In this document: positions 33,230 through 42,743 of the stretch, piece by piece
How the letters are laid out: the number at the start of each line of letters is the position of its first letter
How positions within the stretch are numbered: position 1 is the first letter of the stretch
NCBI GenBank assembly: GCA_019084025.1
Contig: JAHRBI010000006.1
Location: 1-64,000, forward strand
Direction of reading: 5' to 3'
Source of the DNA: Burkholderiaceae bacterium DAT-1
GTDB taxonomy: Bacteria > Pseudomonadota > Gammaproteobacteria > Burkholderiales > Chitinimonadaceae
DNA length: 64,000 nucleotides
Position numbers and translations under genes: made by a program
The notes under the pieces: model-generated
Database searches by the model: none
The model's input: the letters and a program-made list of their open reading frames with translations, nothing else
What the model was told of the DNA's origin: nothing

Positions 33230-33823
33230 TCACTCAGTATCAGTCCCACGCTTCCGTAACAACTGCTTTAAACGGGTCAGCAACCCGGCACGAGATGCAT
33301 AGCCGCGCCAGCGCCGCTTCAAGCCGAGCATCATTGCGGCAGCAAGTCGCCAGCCGTACATTTGATGCAATCGTGCCATGACACGTGCTTTCCAGCGCGT
33401 GACCCACTCATAGGCTCGTGCAAACCAGGCAACGGTCAGCAAGGTTGGCTTCAGCAGCAAAAACAAGCGCGCAGCAATGGCCGTACCGGCAATTTTAGCA
33501 AGCAGGATAATTTGCAAACCCAGCACCACATGGTGGTTCGTCATCAACCACAGTGCGGCAATTTTCAGTGGAAACAGCACCACCATTGGCACCAGAAACA
33601 AAGGCAGTGCAGCCCATGCAGGCAAGCCTTTGATCCAGCGTTCCAGGCGTGCCCAGAGGGGCAAGCGAGCCAGTACACCGAGTAGGCGCGCCAGCTCGTC
33701 CCAGAGGAAGTCTTCCAGAAAAATCAGCAGCGCCGCAACCAGTATCAGCGGTGCAGTCAGCATACGGCGGATGCGCCTACCGCGGCTGCGCGAGCGATTT
33801 ATGCCTGATGTGCGGTTTTCCAT
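33230..33823 (-). CDS. Membrane protein of unknown function
   Basis: The 197-residue protein has a very basic N-terminus (RSRSRGRRIRR), three to four hydrophobic segments (APLILVAALLIFLEDFLW, PLFLVPMVVLFPLKIAALWL, VVLGLQIILLAKIAGTAIAARLFLL) and a basic C-terminal tail. It is conserved-looking but not recognised. It overlaps the 3' end of the LOG gene, so it is the last gene of a pheA-LOG-membrane protein group. Confidence 0.65.
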   Translation of the reverse strand: MENRTSGINRSRSRGRRIRRMLTAPLILVAALLIFLEDFLWDELARLLGVLARLPLWARLERWIKGLPAWAALPLFLVPMVVLFPLKIAALWLMTNHHVVLGLQIILLAKIAGTAIAARLFLLLKPTLLTVAWFARAYEWVTRWKARVMARLHQMYGWRLAAAMMLGLKRRWRGYASRAGLLTRLKQLLRKRGTDTE

Positions 33824-34374
33824 GCAGCCAGCGCATCCAGCAAGGCATCAATGGATTCAGCCACCACAATGCTATCGCGGCTGGCGGCCTGTACAAAGCC
33901 TGCGCTCACGGACTGATCCATCATGGCGATCAGATGATCGTAATAGCCCGCCACATTCAGAATACCGATTGGCTTGGCATGCAGGCGCAATTGCGACCAG
34001 GTAATGATTTCGAAGAGTTCGTCAAAGGTGCCAAACCCGCCCGGCAAGGCAATAAAAGCATCAGCCCGTTCCGCCATCACGGCTTTGCGCGCATGCATGG
34101 ATTCCACCACCACCATCTCGGTGGCTTCCGGGTGCGCCAGTTCGCGCTCGGCCATGAATTCCGGAATCACGCCGAAAATATCGCCATCGGCTGCAAGTGC
34201 GGCATCCGCCACCACGCCCATCAATCCGGCGCGACCACCTCCCCAGACCAGTTCAATCCCGCGGCGGGCCAGTGCGGTACCTGTCGCTGCTGCGGCCTCT
34301 TGAAAGCGGGCGTCCTGACCAAGGGAGGATGCGCAAAATACACAGACGGAGTCAAATCCGGGGGCGAAACTCAT
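33799..34374 (-). CDS. LOG family protein (cytokinin riboside 5'-monophosphate phosphoribohydrolase-like)
   Basis: The 191-residue Rossmann-like protein has the LOG signature: SVCVFCASSLGQD, WGGGRAGLMGVVADAAL, ESMHARKAVMAERADAFIALPGGFGTFDELFE (PGGxGTxxE). LOG enzymes release ribose 5-phosphate from nucleoside monophosphates; in bacteria the real substrate is often unclear. It lies between pheA and an unknown membrane protein gene. Confidence 0.85.
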   Translation of the reverse strand: MSFAPGFDSVCVFCASSLGQDARFQEAAAATGTALARRGIELVWGGGRAGLMGVVADAALAADGDIFGVIPEFMAERELAHPEATEMVVVESMHARKAVMAERADAFIALPGGFGTFDELFEIITWSQLRLHAKPIGILNVAGYYDHLIAMMDQSVSAGFVQAASRDSIVVAESIDALLDALAAWKTAHQA

Positions 34375-34399
34375 GTAAAACCCTTTTGTTCGATACTGC

Positions 34400-35473
34400 T
34401 TAGATCACTGCAACTGGATAGGAACCCAGCACCTTCACAAATGCCGCCTGCTCACGCAATGCTTCAAGTGCGCGCTGAGTTTTGGGGTCTTCGTGATGAC
34501 CTTCAATATCCACAAAGAACACATATTCCCACAGGCCGGTGCGCGATGGGCGCGACTCGAACTTGGTCATGGACACGCCATGCTCGGCTAGTGGCGACAC
34601 CAGCGAATGTACGGCGCCCGGCTTATTCTGCGCCGACATGACCAGGCTGGTTTTGTCTTGCCCGGATGCCGTTGTATCGTGATAACCGAGCACCAGAAAG
34701 CGCGTCGTGTTGTTTGGTTCGTCTTCGATGCTATCGGCGAGTTTGGCCAGATGGAAGCGCTCGGCAGCGGCATCACCTGCAATGGCGGCGCAATTCGGGT
34801 CGAGACTGGCCAGACGAGCCGCTTCGGCATTGGACGACACGGACACGCGCTCAACATCAGCAGGCAGATGCTTGTTCAGCCATTCGTGACACTGTGCCAG
34901 CGATTGCGCATGCGAATACACGCGGCGAATGCCTTCCAGTGTGGGCGACTGGCGCAGTAGATGGTGATGAATGCGCAGCACGACTTCGCCGCAGACCTTG
35001 AGGGGCGTATTCACCATCAGGTCCAGCGTGCGGCCAACTGCACCCTCAGTGGAATTTTCTACCGGCGCCACAACATAATCGGCGCTGCGGGCTTCCACCA
35101 CTCGGAAGGCTTCGTCGATGCTGACACAGGCTTGTGTATTGGCAGCATGCCCGAAGTGTTTGACGGCGGCACTTTGACTGAAGGTACCCTCCGGTCCGAG
35201 GTACGCGATCATCAGCGGGCGTTCGATAGAAAGGCAGGCGCTCATGACCTCGCGGAACAGCTTGGCAATGGATTCGTCGGGCAGCGGGCCGCGATTCAGG
35301 GCTTTGAGCCGGGTGAGTACCTGCGCTTCACGCTCGGGTCGATAGATGACGCCGGTGCCCTTCAACTCACCAATGGATCGCGCATGGGTGGCGCGCTGGT
35401 TCAACAGCTCAAGAATCTGTTGATCGAGTGAATCGATGGCATCGCGATGCGACTTCAACTGCTCGTCCGACAT
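34400..35473 (-). CDS. pheA: Chorismate mutase/prephenate dehydratase (P-protein)
   Basis: The 357-residue bifunctional enzyme starts phenylalanine synthesis. Residues about 1-90 are an AroQ-type chorismate mutase (LKSHRDAIDSLDQQILELLNQRATHARSIGELKG). Prephenate dehydratase follows (IAYLGPEGTFSQSAAVKHFG, VAPVENSTEGAVGRTLDLM, TTRFLVLGYHDT with the catalytic Thr). The ACT domain at the C-terminus (TSLVMSAQNKPGAVHSLVSPLAEHGVSMTKFESRPSR) binds Phe for feedback control. GGAG precedes ATG 35473. Confidence 0.95.
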   Translation of the reverse strand: MSDEQLKSHRDAIDSLDQQILELLNQRATHARSIGELKGTGVIYRPEREAQVLTRLKALNRGPLPDESIAKLFREVMSACLSIERPLMIAYLGPEGTFSQSAAVKHFGHAANTQACVSIDEAFRVVEARSADYVVAPVENSTEGAVGRTLDLMVNTPLKVCGEVVLRIHHHLLRQSPTLEGIRRVYSHAQSLAQCHEWLNKHLPADVERVSVSSNAEAARLASLDPNCAAIAGDAAAERFHLAKLADSIEDEPNNTTRFLVLGYHDTTASGQDKTSLVMSAQNKPGAVHSLVSPLAEHGVSMTKFESRPSRTGLWEYVFFVDIEGHHEDPKTQRALEALREQAAFVKVLGSYPVAVI

Positions 35474-35566
35474 TAGAAGCTCCGCAGAATCGGCACGTTC
35501 ATGCCGAGTATGATCAGGCGTTTGAGCTTAATGCGGCTTGCTGCTGTGCGTCAATCCTGTTGATGC

Positions 35567-36184
35567 TTACTTTGATGCGGCGAGCATGACACCCATCATC
35601 ACCAGCATGCCACCCAGCACACGGTTCACGCCTCGCGCCTTTTTGACGTCAGCGAGATGCGAGCGGAACTGATGCGAGAACATCGCTGTCGCTCCCACGC
35701 CAATCACAAATAGCGCAGTAAATGTAGCGGCAAGCACGGTGAACTGAACATGAATACTCCAGGCCGCATTTGCATTGAGGAATTGCGGGAAAAATGAGGG
35801 GAAAAACAGCAGGGTTTTCGGATTCATCCCGGAAATAGCAAAGCCCTTCCACCACAGGGTACGGCGGCGTACTTTCTGCACAGGTTGATCCAGCACCAGT
35901 CCACGCGCCTTGTACTGCTGATAGCCGAGATAAATCAGGTAGGCCGCACCAATCCAGCGCAGCACATCCAGACCGCCGCCCAGCAAGGCCAGCAGTGAAC
36001 TGAGTCCGACACCGGTCACGATCAGTTGCAGAATCATGGCCGCGGCCGCACCCCACACACAGGACATGGCGCGCTTCCAACCCGAACTAAGCGCCTCGGA
36101 CATGGCCAGTACGTTAACCGGACCGGGAGAGAAAATTAACAAAGATGCCGCCACAAGAAAGGCAAAATAATTTTCAAACGACAT
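35567..36184 (-). CDS. LysE/RhtB-family amino-acid exporter
   Basis: The 205-residue protein has about six membrane segments and LIFSPGPVNVLAMSEALSSGWKRA near the N-terminus, the LysE/RhtB signature (SPGP-N). ISGMNPKTLLFFPSFFPQF is also typical. It probably exports an amino acid; the substrate is unknown. GGAGGG seven bases upstream selects ATG 36184. Divergent to an Lrp-type regulator that is likely to control it. Confidence 0.88.
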   Translation of the reverse strand: MSFENYFAFLVAASLLIFSPGPVNVLAMSEALSSGWKRAMSCVWGAAAAMILQLIVTGVGLSSLLALLGGGLDVLRWIGAAYLIYLGYQQYKARGLVLDQPVQKVRRRTLWWKGFAISGMNPKTLLFFPSFFPQFLNANAAWSIHVQFTVLAATFTALFVIGVGATAMFSHQFRSHLADVKKARGVNRVLGGMLVMMGVMLAASK

Positions 36185-36373
36185 CTGACATCCCTCCAAA
36201 CCGCAACAACCTGATCAACTGCCTGCATTGCTTGGCTTGTGGCGAAGCATGCGCTGCAAAACGAAGGGAATTATAACTTCCAATGCTGCGAAGAAAATTC
36301 TATCATGCAGTGCAGCAATTGTTGTTTTGTAGAATTTTTTTCTGCAAATCGTCATATTTCAGGAAATCATTAA

Positions 36374-36847
36374 ATGCACACACCACGCGACCTCGATTTG
36401 CTGGACCGGCGCATTCTGCGCGCCCTGCAGAAAAACGCTCGACTGACCAATGCCGAACTGGCAGAACAGGTCAGCCTATCGAGTACTGCGTGCTGGAATC
36501 GAGTGAAACGTCTGGAAGCGGATGGTTTTATCGAAGGCTATGTGGCGCTACTGGATCAGCGCAAACTGGGAGTGGCCGATACGGTGATTCTGGAAATCAC
36601 GCTGGAGCGCCACGATGATGACGCCCTGATGCGCTTCGGAGAACAGCTCTGCGCGCTGCCGGAGGTACTGGAGCTATGGATTACCTCGGGCGAGTATGAT
36701 TATGTGGCCAAAATCGCCGTGGATGGCACAGCGGGCTACGAGCGCTTCCTGCGCGAAAAGCTCTATCGCATCGGCGGTATCCGCCACAGTCGTTCAATGT
36801 TTGCCTTGCGTTGCCTGAAACGGGCGACCTCCGTCGAGGTGATTTAA
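36374..36847 (+). CDS. Lrp/AsnC-family transcriptional regulator
   Basis: The 157-residue protein has an N-terminal HTH (DRRILRALQKNARLTNAELAEQVSLSSTACWNRVKRLEADGFIEGY) and a C-terminal RAM/ACT-like ligand domain (ILEITLERHDDDALMRFGEQL, ITSGEYDYVAKIAV). It is divergent from the LysE/RhtB exporter, so regulation of that exporter by the exported amino acid is the simplest inference. Confidence 0.9.
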   Translation: MHTPRDLDLLDRRILRALQKNARLTNAELAEQVSLSSTACWNRVKRLEADGFIEGYVALLDQRKLGVADTVILEITLERHDDDALMRFGEQLCALPEVLELWITSGEYDYVAKIAVDGTAGYERFLREKLYRIGGIRHSRSMFALRCLKRATSVEVI

Positions 36848-36855
36848 CGCTCGCC

Positions 36856-37380
36856 TTACGATTCAAGCGCAAACGGGCGGGTGTCCCGACCCGACTCAAA
36901 TGCGAGCAGAAACTGCTTCCGTGCCAAGCCACCCGCATAGCCCGTGAGCGCCCCGCTCGCCCCCATGAGGCGGTGGCAGGGCACAATAATCGTCAGTGGA
37001 TTACGCCCCGTCGCCGCACCTACTGCACGCGATGCGCCTGCCTTTCCGAGCGCATTGGCCACTTCACCATAGGATCGTGTCTCTCCGAAGCCAACCCGCG
37101 CAATTTCGCGCCAGACCGATTGCTGGAATGCGGTGCCAGCGGGTGCGAGTGGCAATTCAAATGCGCGGCGCGTTCCACCAAACCATTCGGACAATTGGGT
37201 GATGGTGTTGAGCAGCAGTGGATCGTCCTCTGCCTGCAGCCAGCTTGTTTCAATCCCCGAAAAATGCGCCTGCCCATCGAACCACACGCCGGCAAGTCCA
37301 TCGGCATTGCGCGCAATGACCAAATTGCCCAAGGGGGAGGCCCAGTTGGTATAGGCAATATGAGATGAAGGCTGGTTCAT
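36856..37380 (-). CDS. ogt: Methylated-DNA--protein-cysteine methyltransferase
   Basis: The 174-residue protein has the alkyl-acceptor motif IIVPCHRL (Cys), helix-turn-helix FQQSVWREIARVGFGETRSYGEVANALGKAGASRAVGAATGRNP, and an N-terminal beta domain with FDGQAHF. It repairs O6-alkylguanine by suicide transfer. The ATG overlaps the ada-alkA stop (ATGA), so translation is coupled and the two are one alkylation-response operon. The longer open frame at the 5' end is read-through. Confidence 0.92.
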   Translation of the reverse strand: MNQPSSHIAYTNWASPLGNLVIARNADGLAGVWFDGQAHFSGIETSWLQAEDDPLLLNTITQLSEWFGGTRRAFELPLAPAGTAFQQSVWREIARVGFGETRSYGEVANALGKAGASRAVGAATGRNPLTIIVPCHRLMGASGALTGYAGGLARKQFLLAFESGRDTRPFALES

Positions 37381-38888
37381 GATGCATCCCGCGTAGTTGA
37401 CTGATGTTGATCGGAATTGCTTTGCGGCATTGAGTTTGTCGCGGGGAGTTTGGCCAGCGAACGCCACAAGTGGATAACCGCATATGCCCGCCATGGCCGC
37501 CATTGTTCGACCATGACATCTGCGGATTTCGCGCTGGTCGCACCTAGCGCTTTAATGAGCGCCACATCGCCACTCGGCCAGGCGTCCGGCCAAGCCAGCG
37601 CCCGCATCGCAATATAGTGTGACGTCCATCTTCCTATGCCGGGAATCGCTTCCAGCTGAGTGAGCGTTTTGTCTACATCGGCGGCGGGCTCCAGATCAAG
37701 CTCATCACTCGCGACCCGCTTCGCCAGTTCGATCATCGCCTGTCCGCGCTGGCGCACAATACCCAGCTCACCGATCAAGGCGGTATCCAGCCCGGCCACT
37801 CGCTCCGGCGATGGAAACACTGTATAAATATCAGCAAACGGCGTCACAATTGGCTCGCCAAATGCCTGCACAAAGCGCCCGGCTAGCGTATGCGCGGCTT
37901 TCACGGTTACTTGCTGGCCCAAAATCGCCCGCATGGTCATCTCGAAGCCATCAAAGGCCCCGGGCAGGCGTACACCCGGCGCATCCGACGCCAGCGGTCC
38001 GAGCACAGCGGCAATCGCATCAGGATCTGCTGCCAGATCAAACAAGCGGCGCAAGCGGGCAAGCACGTCGGGCAATACGGGGAGCAGACTGTCGGACAAG
38101 GTTACCGATAGTGCGTTGCCTTTGTTATTCATGCACACCGACAGCCAGCCGGTGAATACCTGCCCGCCACGCATCAACCGCACACTGCGCCGATAGCATC
38201 CATCTGCAACGATCTCTACGCCCTTGATACAGCGACTGGCGAGGAATCCCAGCAGATGCGCCCAATCGAACGGTGGCCGGAAGCTCAGACTCAGGCAGAT
38301 CCCCTCACCCGCTGGCGTCGAACGGGTTTTGCGCAGCGCAGACGGAGGCAGCTGATAGTGTTCTGAAAATGCATCATTGAAGCGACGCAGACTGGCAAAG
38401 CCTGATGCCTCGGCAATCCGGGTGACGGATAGCTGCGTATCCATTAGCAGGCGTTTGGCTATCAGCAGACGCTGTGTTTGCGCATAGGCAATCGGCGTCA
38501 CGCCAAAGGCCTCGGCAAAAATCCGCCGAAGATGGCGATCCGTGATGCCGAGACGGGCCGCTAGCCCTTCTACACCCAGCATATCCAATGCACCCGCCTC
38601 GATGCGTTGTGCTGCCGCCCACGCTAGGCGTGAAGATGATTCCAGCAACGATTGCCCCGGCGCAAGCTCCGGCCGGCAAATCAGGCAAGGACGAAATCCG
38701 GCCTGTTCGGCTGCCGCTGCGTGCGGAAAGAAGGTGCAGTTTTCGCGCTTGGGTTTGCGGGCACTACACACGGAGCGGCAGTAAATTCCCGTCGAGGTCA
38801 CGCCGGTAAAGAACCGGCCATCAAAGCGGGCATCGCGGGAGATCAGGGCTGCGTAGCAGTTGTCGTCATCGAGCATCATGCACGCCAT
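37377..38888 (-). CDS. Ada (N-terminal)-AraC HTH-AlkA fusion: alkylation sensor and DNA-3-methyladenine glycosylase
   Basis: The 503-residue protein has three parts. Residues about 1-80 are the Ada methylphosphotriester domain (FFTGVTSTGIYCRSVCSARKP, FRPCLICRPE; four Cys bind zinc). Residues about 85-185 are an AraC-type double HTH (LGITDRHLRRIFAEAFGVTPIAYAQTQRL, SVTRIAEASGFASLRRFNDAF). Residues about 200-490 are AlkA (FDWAHLLGFLASRCIKGVE, MTMRAILGQQVTVKAAHTLAGRF, LEAIPGIGRWTSHYIAMRALAWPDAWP, with catalytic Asp in SGDVAL). It should sense methylated DNA backbone, activate its own operon and excise 3-alkylpurines. Confidence 0.93.
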   Translation of the reverse strand: MACMMLDDDNCYAALISRDARFDGRFFTGVTSTGIYCRSVCSARKPKRENCTFFPHAAAAEQAGFRPCLICRPELAPGQSLLESSSRLAWAAAQRIEAGALDMLGVEGLAARLGITDRHLRRIFAEAFGVTPIAYAQTQRLLIAKRLLMDTQLSVTRIAEASGFASLRRFNDAFSEHYQLPPSALRKTRSTPAGEGICLSLSFRPPFDWAHLLGFLASRCIKGVEIVADGCYRRSVRLMRGGQVFTGWLSVCMNNKGNALSVTLSDSLLPVLPDVLARLRRLFDLAADPDAIAAVLGPLASDAPGVRLPGAFDGFEMTMRAILGQQVTVKAAHTLAGRFVQAFGEPIVTPFADIYTVFPSPERVAGLDTALIGELGIVRQRGQAMIELAKRVASDELDLEPAADVDKTLTQLEAIPGIGRWTSHYIAMRALAWPDAWPSGDVALIKALGATSAKSADVMVEQWRPWRAYAVIHLWRSLAKLPATNSMPQSNSDQHQSTTRDAS

Positions 38889-38959
38889 TATCCACGCTGG
38901 CAGGGAAGATGCTCGCTGTTTTCGGACATGGATTTGAGTTTGCTTATGCTAAGCTGTTT

Positions 38960-39244
38960 TCAATCTGCAAACGTCCCAGCCCTTCGCAGCCGGGCAACAT
39001 TATATTCAGCTGTCAATGTCTCACCCGAATCCATATCGTAAAAAATTATGAGTGCGTATCCTTCCTCATTTTGAGGGGACTCGAGCCATGTTGAAACAAT
39101 GGAAGGGGGAATCGCATGAGCGTTAAATCCAGTTTCATCAAGGATTTCACGTACTGATTGCCATTTCCCCATGGGGCCGCACAGCATTTCCAGAAGGTAA
39201 GGTTCGTACTCACGCATTTCTAAAAGCAAAACACAAAAGTCCAT
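38960..39244 (-). CDS. Small protein of unknown function
   Basis: The ORF encodes 94 residues, starting 2 bases after the stop of the ABC exporter, so it is probably co-transcribed with it. The sequence has LLLEMREYEPYLLEMLCGP, IPPSIVSTWLESPQNEEGYALIIFYDMDSGETLTAEYNVAR. No membrane segment or known motif is seen. Confidence 0.55.
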   Translation of the reverse strand: MDFCVLLLEMREYEPYLLEMLCGPMGKWQSVREILDETGFNAHAIPPSIVSTWLESPQNEEGYALIIFYDMDSGETLTAEYNVARLRRAGTFAD

Positions 39245-39246
39245 TT

Positions 39247-41037
39247 TTATTCCCCCGCCTGCTCACTCTGCTGCAACGCCCACATCCGCGCATATTCACC
39301 ATCGCGCGCCAGCAGCTCCTCATGCGTTCCGCGCTCGACGATCCTGCCATCGGCCATCACCAGAATCTGGTGCGCATCGACGATGGTGGAGAGGCGATGG
39401 GCAATGATCAGCGTGGTGCGATTTTGTGCGATATGCGCGAGTTCGGCCTGAATGGCTTTTTCAGTGCGGGAGTCCAGCGCCGACGTAGCTTCATCGAACA
39501 CCAGAATCGGCGGATTCTTGAGGATGGTGCGGGCAATCGCCACGCGCTGCTTTTCGCCACCAGACAGTTTGAGGCCACGCTCGCCAACCGTTGTGTCCCA
39601 GCCATCCGGCAGCTTTTCCACGAATTCCAGAATATGCGCCGAGCGCGCAGCCTCGCGGATCTGATCCTGACTGGAGCCGGGCTTGCCGTAGCCAATATTG
39701 TAGGCAATCGAGTCATTAAACAGCACGGTATCCTGCGGCACGATGCCGATGTGGCCGCGCAGGCTTTCCTGACTCAGATTGCGGATATCGATGCCATTGA
39801 TCTCGATACTACCTGAAGATACATCGTAGAAGCGGAACAGCAGGCGCGACAGCGTGGATTTGCCCGCGCCCGAACTCCCCACTACGGCCACCGTCTGCCC
39901 GGCCGGCACTTCAAAATCGACGCCATGCAGAATGGTGCGACTCGGGTCATAGCCAAACTGCACATTGTTGAAGCGGATGGCGGCACGGTCGGTGGCCAGC
40001 GTCTGTGCATCCGGCTTGTCCTGTACTTCCTCCGTTTGCTTGAGCAGGGAGAACATCTTCTCCATATCGGTGAGCGATTGCTTGATCTCGCGGTACACCA
40101 TGCCGAGGAAATTCAGCGGTGCATAGAGCTGGATCAGGAAGGCATTCACCAGTACCAGATCACCCAGCGTCATCTTGCCATGCGCCACACCACTTGCGGC
40201 CAGCCACACGAGCCCTGTCACCCCAAACGCGATGATGGCTGATTGTCCGGTATTGAGAATCGCCAGACCGATTTCGTTTTTGACCGCCGCTACTTCCCAG
40301 CGTGACAGGCTTTCGTCGTAGCGTTGCGCTTCATAGCGTTCGTTGCCGAAATATTTCACCGTTTCGAAATTGATCAGCGCGTCCACCGCCTTCACGTTGG
40401 CCTTGGAATCCATTTCATTCATGGCGCGGCGGGTTTTGGTGCGCCACTCGGTCACGCTCAGGGTAAAGACGATGTAGATCGCGATCGTCACCAGTGTGAT
40501 TGCAGCAAACGGCCAGTCATAACGCGAGATCAAATAGCCGGTGACCAATGTGATTTCGACAAGTGTGGGCAGAATATTGAAAAGCGTCAGGCCGAGTAGT
40601 GATGAGATACCCCGTGTGCCGCGTTCAATATCACGGGTGACACCGCCGGTTTGCCGGTTCAGATGAAAGCGCAAACTTAGGCGATGCAGATGCTGGAACA
40701 CTTCCAGTGCGATACGACGAATCGCCCCCTGCGAGACTTTGGCAAACACGGCATCACGCAGCTCGCCAAAGGCTGTGGTGGCTAGTCGTAGCCCGCCGTA
40801 AGCTGCAATCAGTAGTACCGGCACGGCCAACTGCACGCCCAATTGCTGGCTGGCAGAAGGTGTCAGGTGATCCACGATCCCTTTCAGCACCAGCGGCACA
40901 CCAAAATTGGCTAACTTTGCCGACACCAGACAGGTCAATGCCAGAAGCACCCGCCATTTGTATTGCAACAGATACGGCAGCAGCGTACGCAGTGTATTCA
41001 TGTCATTGCGTGGCGGACTCGCGACAGGTGCGCTCAT
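39247..41037 (-). CDS. Atm1/HMT-type ABC transporter (fused membrane and ATPase domains)
   Basis: The 596-residue half-transporter has six membrane helices in residues about 20-320, including the Atm1-family segment FNILPTLVEITLVTGYLISRYDW and the loop YEAQRYDESLSRWE. The ATPase has GSSGAGKST, GIVPQDTVLFNDSIAYNIGYG, LSGGEKQRVAIARTIL, ILVFDEATSALD and IAHRLSTIVDA. Homologues export glutathione-linked metals or sulfur species. The substrate here is unknown. Confidence 0.88.
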   Translation of the reverse strand: MSAPVASPPRNDMNTLRTLLPYLLQYKWRVLLALTCLVSAKLANFGVPLVLKGIVDHLTPSASQQLGVQLAVPVLLIAAYGGLRLATTAFGELRDAVFAKVSQGAIRRIALEVFQHLHRLSLRFHLNRQTGGVTRDIERGTRGISSLLGLTLFNILPTLVEITLVTGYLISRYDWPFAAITLVTIAIYIVFTLSVTEWRTKTRRAMNEMDSKANVKAVDALINFETVKYFGNERYEAQRYDESLSRWEVAAVKNEIGLAILNTGQSAIIAFGVTGLVWLAASGVAHGKMTLGDLVLVNAFLIQLYAPLNFLGMVYREIKQSLTDMEKMFSLLKQTEEVQDKPDAQTLATDRAAIRFNNVQFGYDPSRTILHGVDFEVPAGQTVAVVGSSGAGKSTLSRLLFRFYDVSSGSIEINGIDIRNLSQESLRGHIGIVPQDTVLFNDSIAYNIGYGKPGSSQDQIREAARSAHILEFVEKLPDGWDTTVGERGLKLSGGEKQRVAIARTILKNPPILVFDEATSALDSRTEKAIQAELAHIAQNRTTLIIAHRLSTIVDAHQILVMADGRIVERGTHEELLARDGEYARMWALQQSEQAGE

Positions 41038-41141
41038 GGTGATATCTCTGGATCGGTAACCTGATTATGATGGTGTCACCTGCTCGGTTTGCAAGAGGCA
41101 GGCGCAGGATAACTGAGATATCAAGAACAGAAAGCCACTTC

Positions 41142-41366
41142 ATGCTCTGGTTATTATTCGAAGCGCTCTTTGCCGGTGGATTATTGATTGTGATTGTCTG
41201 GATGACTTTGCCAAAAGCACAGCCAGCAAGTGATACATCAGATGATGACAGCATGGATGCCGCCCATATCACTGTATGCGACCAGCAGGACAGTGGTGAT
41301 TCTGACGAGGGCGGCTCTTCTGACACGGGCGATTCAGGAAGCGACAGCTCTCGACAAGACGATTGA
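41142..41366 (+). CDS. Small membrane protein with acidic Ser/Asp-rich tail
   Basis: The 74-residue ORF has one hydrophobic helix (MLWLLFEALFAGGLLIVIVW) followed by a Ser/Asp/Gly-rich acidic tail (TSDDDSMDAA, DSDEGGSSDTGDSGSDSS). There is no strong Shine-Dalgarno. It may be a real small inner-membrane protein; low complexity makes the call uncertain. Confidence 0.4.
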   Translation: MLWLLFEALFAGGLLIVIVWMTLPKAQPASDTSDDDSMDAAHITVCDQQDSGDSDEGGSSDTGDSGSDSSRQDD

Positions 41367-41485
41367 TACAACTCGTCAGACAGCAGCCTATCGAACAGTT
41401 TAAAAGCTTTTTTTTGTGCATTTCCTTTCTACACTGGATATAAGGCCTACTCTCAAGGGAGCTGGTCAGTTTCAGGAGGAATACC

Positions 41486-42619
41486 ATGCGCAAAAGCGTC
41501 CTGATTGCGGACGATGATCGTATCGTGCTGCGTCGACTATCCGGCTTGCTGGTGGAGCACTTTGAGGTTGGCACCGTTTCGTCAGCTCAAGAAATCATTC
41601 CGACTGCGGAAGCCATTAAACCCGGCATGATCGTGTTGGATATCGAGATGCCGGATGGCAATGGCATTGATATTTGTCGCGATATCAAGCTGCATCCCGA
41701 GTTGGCCGATGTCCCGATCGTATTTGTGTCCGGCCATGATGACATCGAATCCAGACTACGTGCGTACGAATCAGGCGGGCAGGATTTCATCGTCAAGAGT
41801 GCAAGTTCAGAAGAGCTCGTTGCCAAGTTGCAAGCTGTGTTTGATCTGGCGCAGCGACGCCACGACTCCGAAACGGCGCGACAATCTGCCGAACAGATCG
41901 CCTTTTCCTTTCTGACCAATCTGGGTGAAACCGGGGTTGTACTTGAGGCATTGCGCAAGATTTGTGGCGCAGAATCCCTGCAAGCCATGGCTGAGTGCAT
42001 TTTAAGTGGTTTAGCTGAATGGGGGTTGCAAGGCGATATTCAGATTCGACATGATCTGGAAACGATTAACTGGAGTAGCCACGGCCCGAGTTCGCCGCTC
42101 GATATTTCGATTATTGAACATATGCGTTCGCACGCCCGTATCTTCCAGTTCAAGCAACGCATTTCCATTAACTATCCCAATGCCACATTGCTGATTTCCA
42201 ACCTTCCTACCAACGATGATGACAAGTGCGGCCGCCTGCGCGATCACCTTGCGATTTTGGTTGAATCAGCTTCAAATCGTGCATCGGCCTTGCTTGCGCA
42301 AGCCCGGCTGGAAAAACGCACGGTGGCCATTGATATTGCCGCGCATCGTGCCCATACCTTGGTCAGACAGCTGCAGGATCAACACCGGCAAATTCGTGCA
42401 GACCTGCGCTCTGTCATGTTTGATCTGGGACGCAATATCGAGCATAGCGTGGGGCTTGCGGGGCTCACTGACGAGCAGGAGCTTCGCCTGCAAAAGAATA
42501 TCGAGATTGCCATGGGCGAGGCCGTAGGTTCACTGGGCGATGATCAGCGTATTACCGATGCATTGCAGTTACTTGCCGATGAATTAACCCTCGCCGGCTC
42601 ACAACGGCAGATCCACTAA
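41486..42619 (+). CDS. Response regulator with unrecognised output domain
   Basis: The 377-residue protein has an N-terminal receiver with acidic pocket DDD (residues 9-11), phospho-acceptor D52 (MIVLDIEMPDG), FVSGHDD and conserved Lys in FIVKSAS. After a charged linker (residues about 120-140), the remaining 240 residues are helical with no HTH, GGDEF, EAL or kinase motif that I recognise. GGAGGA lies 6-7 bases before ATG. Convergent with the hsbR-like gene, so likely part of the same signalling region. Confidence 0.78.
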   Translation: MRKSVLIADDDRIVLRRLSGLLVEHFEVGTVSSAQEIIPTAEAIKPGMIVLDIEMPDGNGIDICRDIKLHPELADVPIVFVSGHDDIESRLRAYESGGQDFIVKSASSEELVAKLQAVFDLAQRRHDSETARQSAEQIAFSFLTNLGETGVVLEALRKICGAESLQAMAECILSGLAEWGLQGDIQIRHDLETINWSSHGPSSPLDISIIEHMRSHARIFQFKQRISINYPNATLLISNLPTNDDDKCGRLRDHLAILVESASNRASALLAQARLEKRTVAIDIAAHRAHTLVRQLQDQHRQIRADLRSVMFDLGRNIEHSVGLAGLTDEQELRLQKNIEIAMGEAVGSLGDDQRITDALQLLADELTLAGSQRQIH

Positions 42620-42743
42620 GCGATACCATCGCACACACCGATCAAGCATCATTCAAAGAAACAGGCGACCCATGAGATCGCCTGTTTTACTTTTCGAACG
42701 TGCAATCGCATCCTATTGCCATCGCCGTTCATTGGCATGCAGG

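Noticed and set aside
35474-35560. A short ORF (MNVPILRSF) overlapping the pheA start by TAATG as a Phe leader peptide
   Set aside because: It has only one Phe codon and no terminator/antiterminator hairpin follows, so it does not look like an attenuator.
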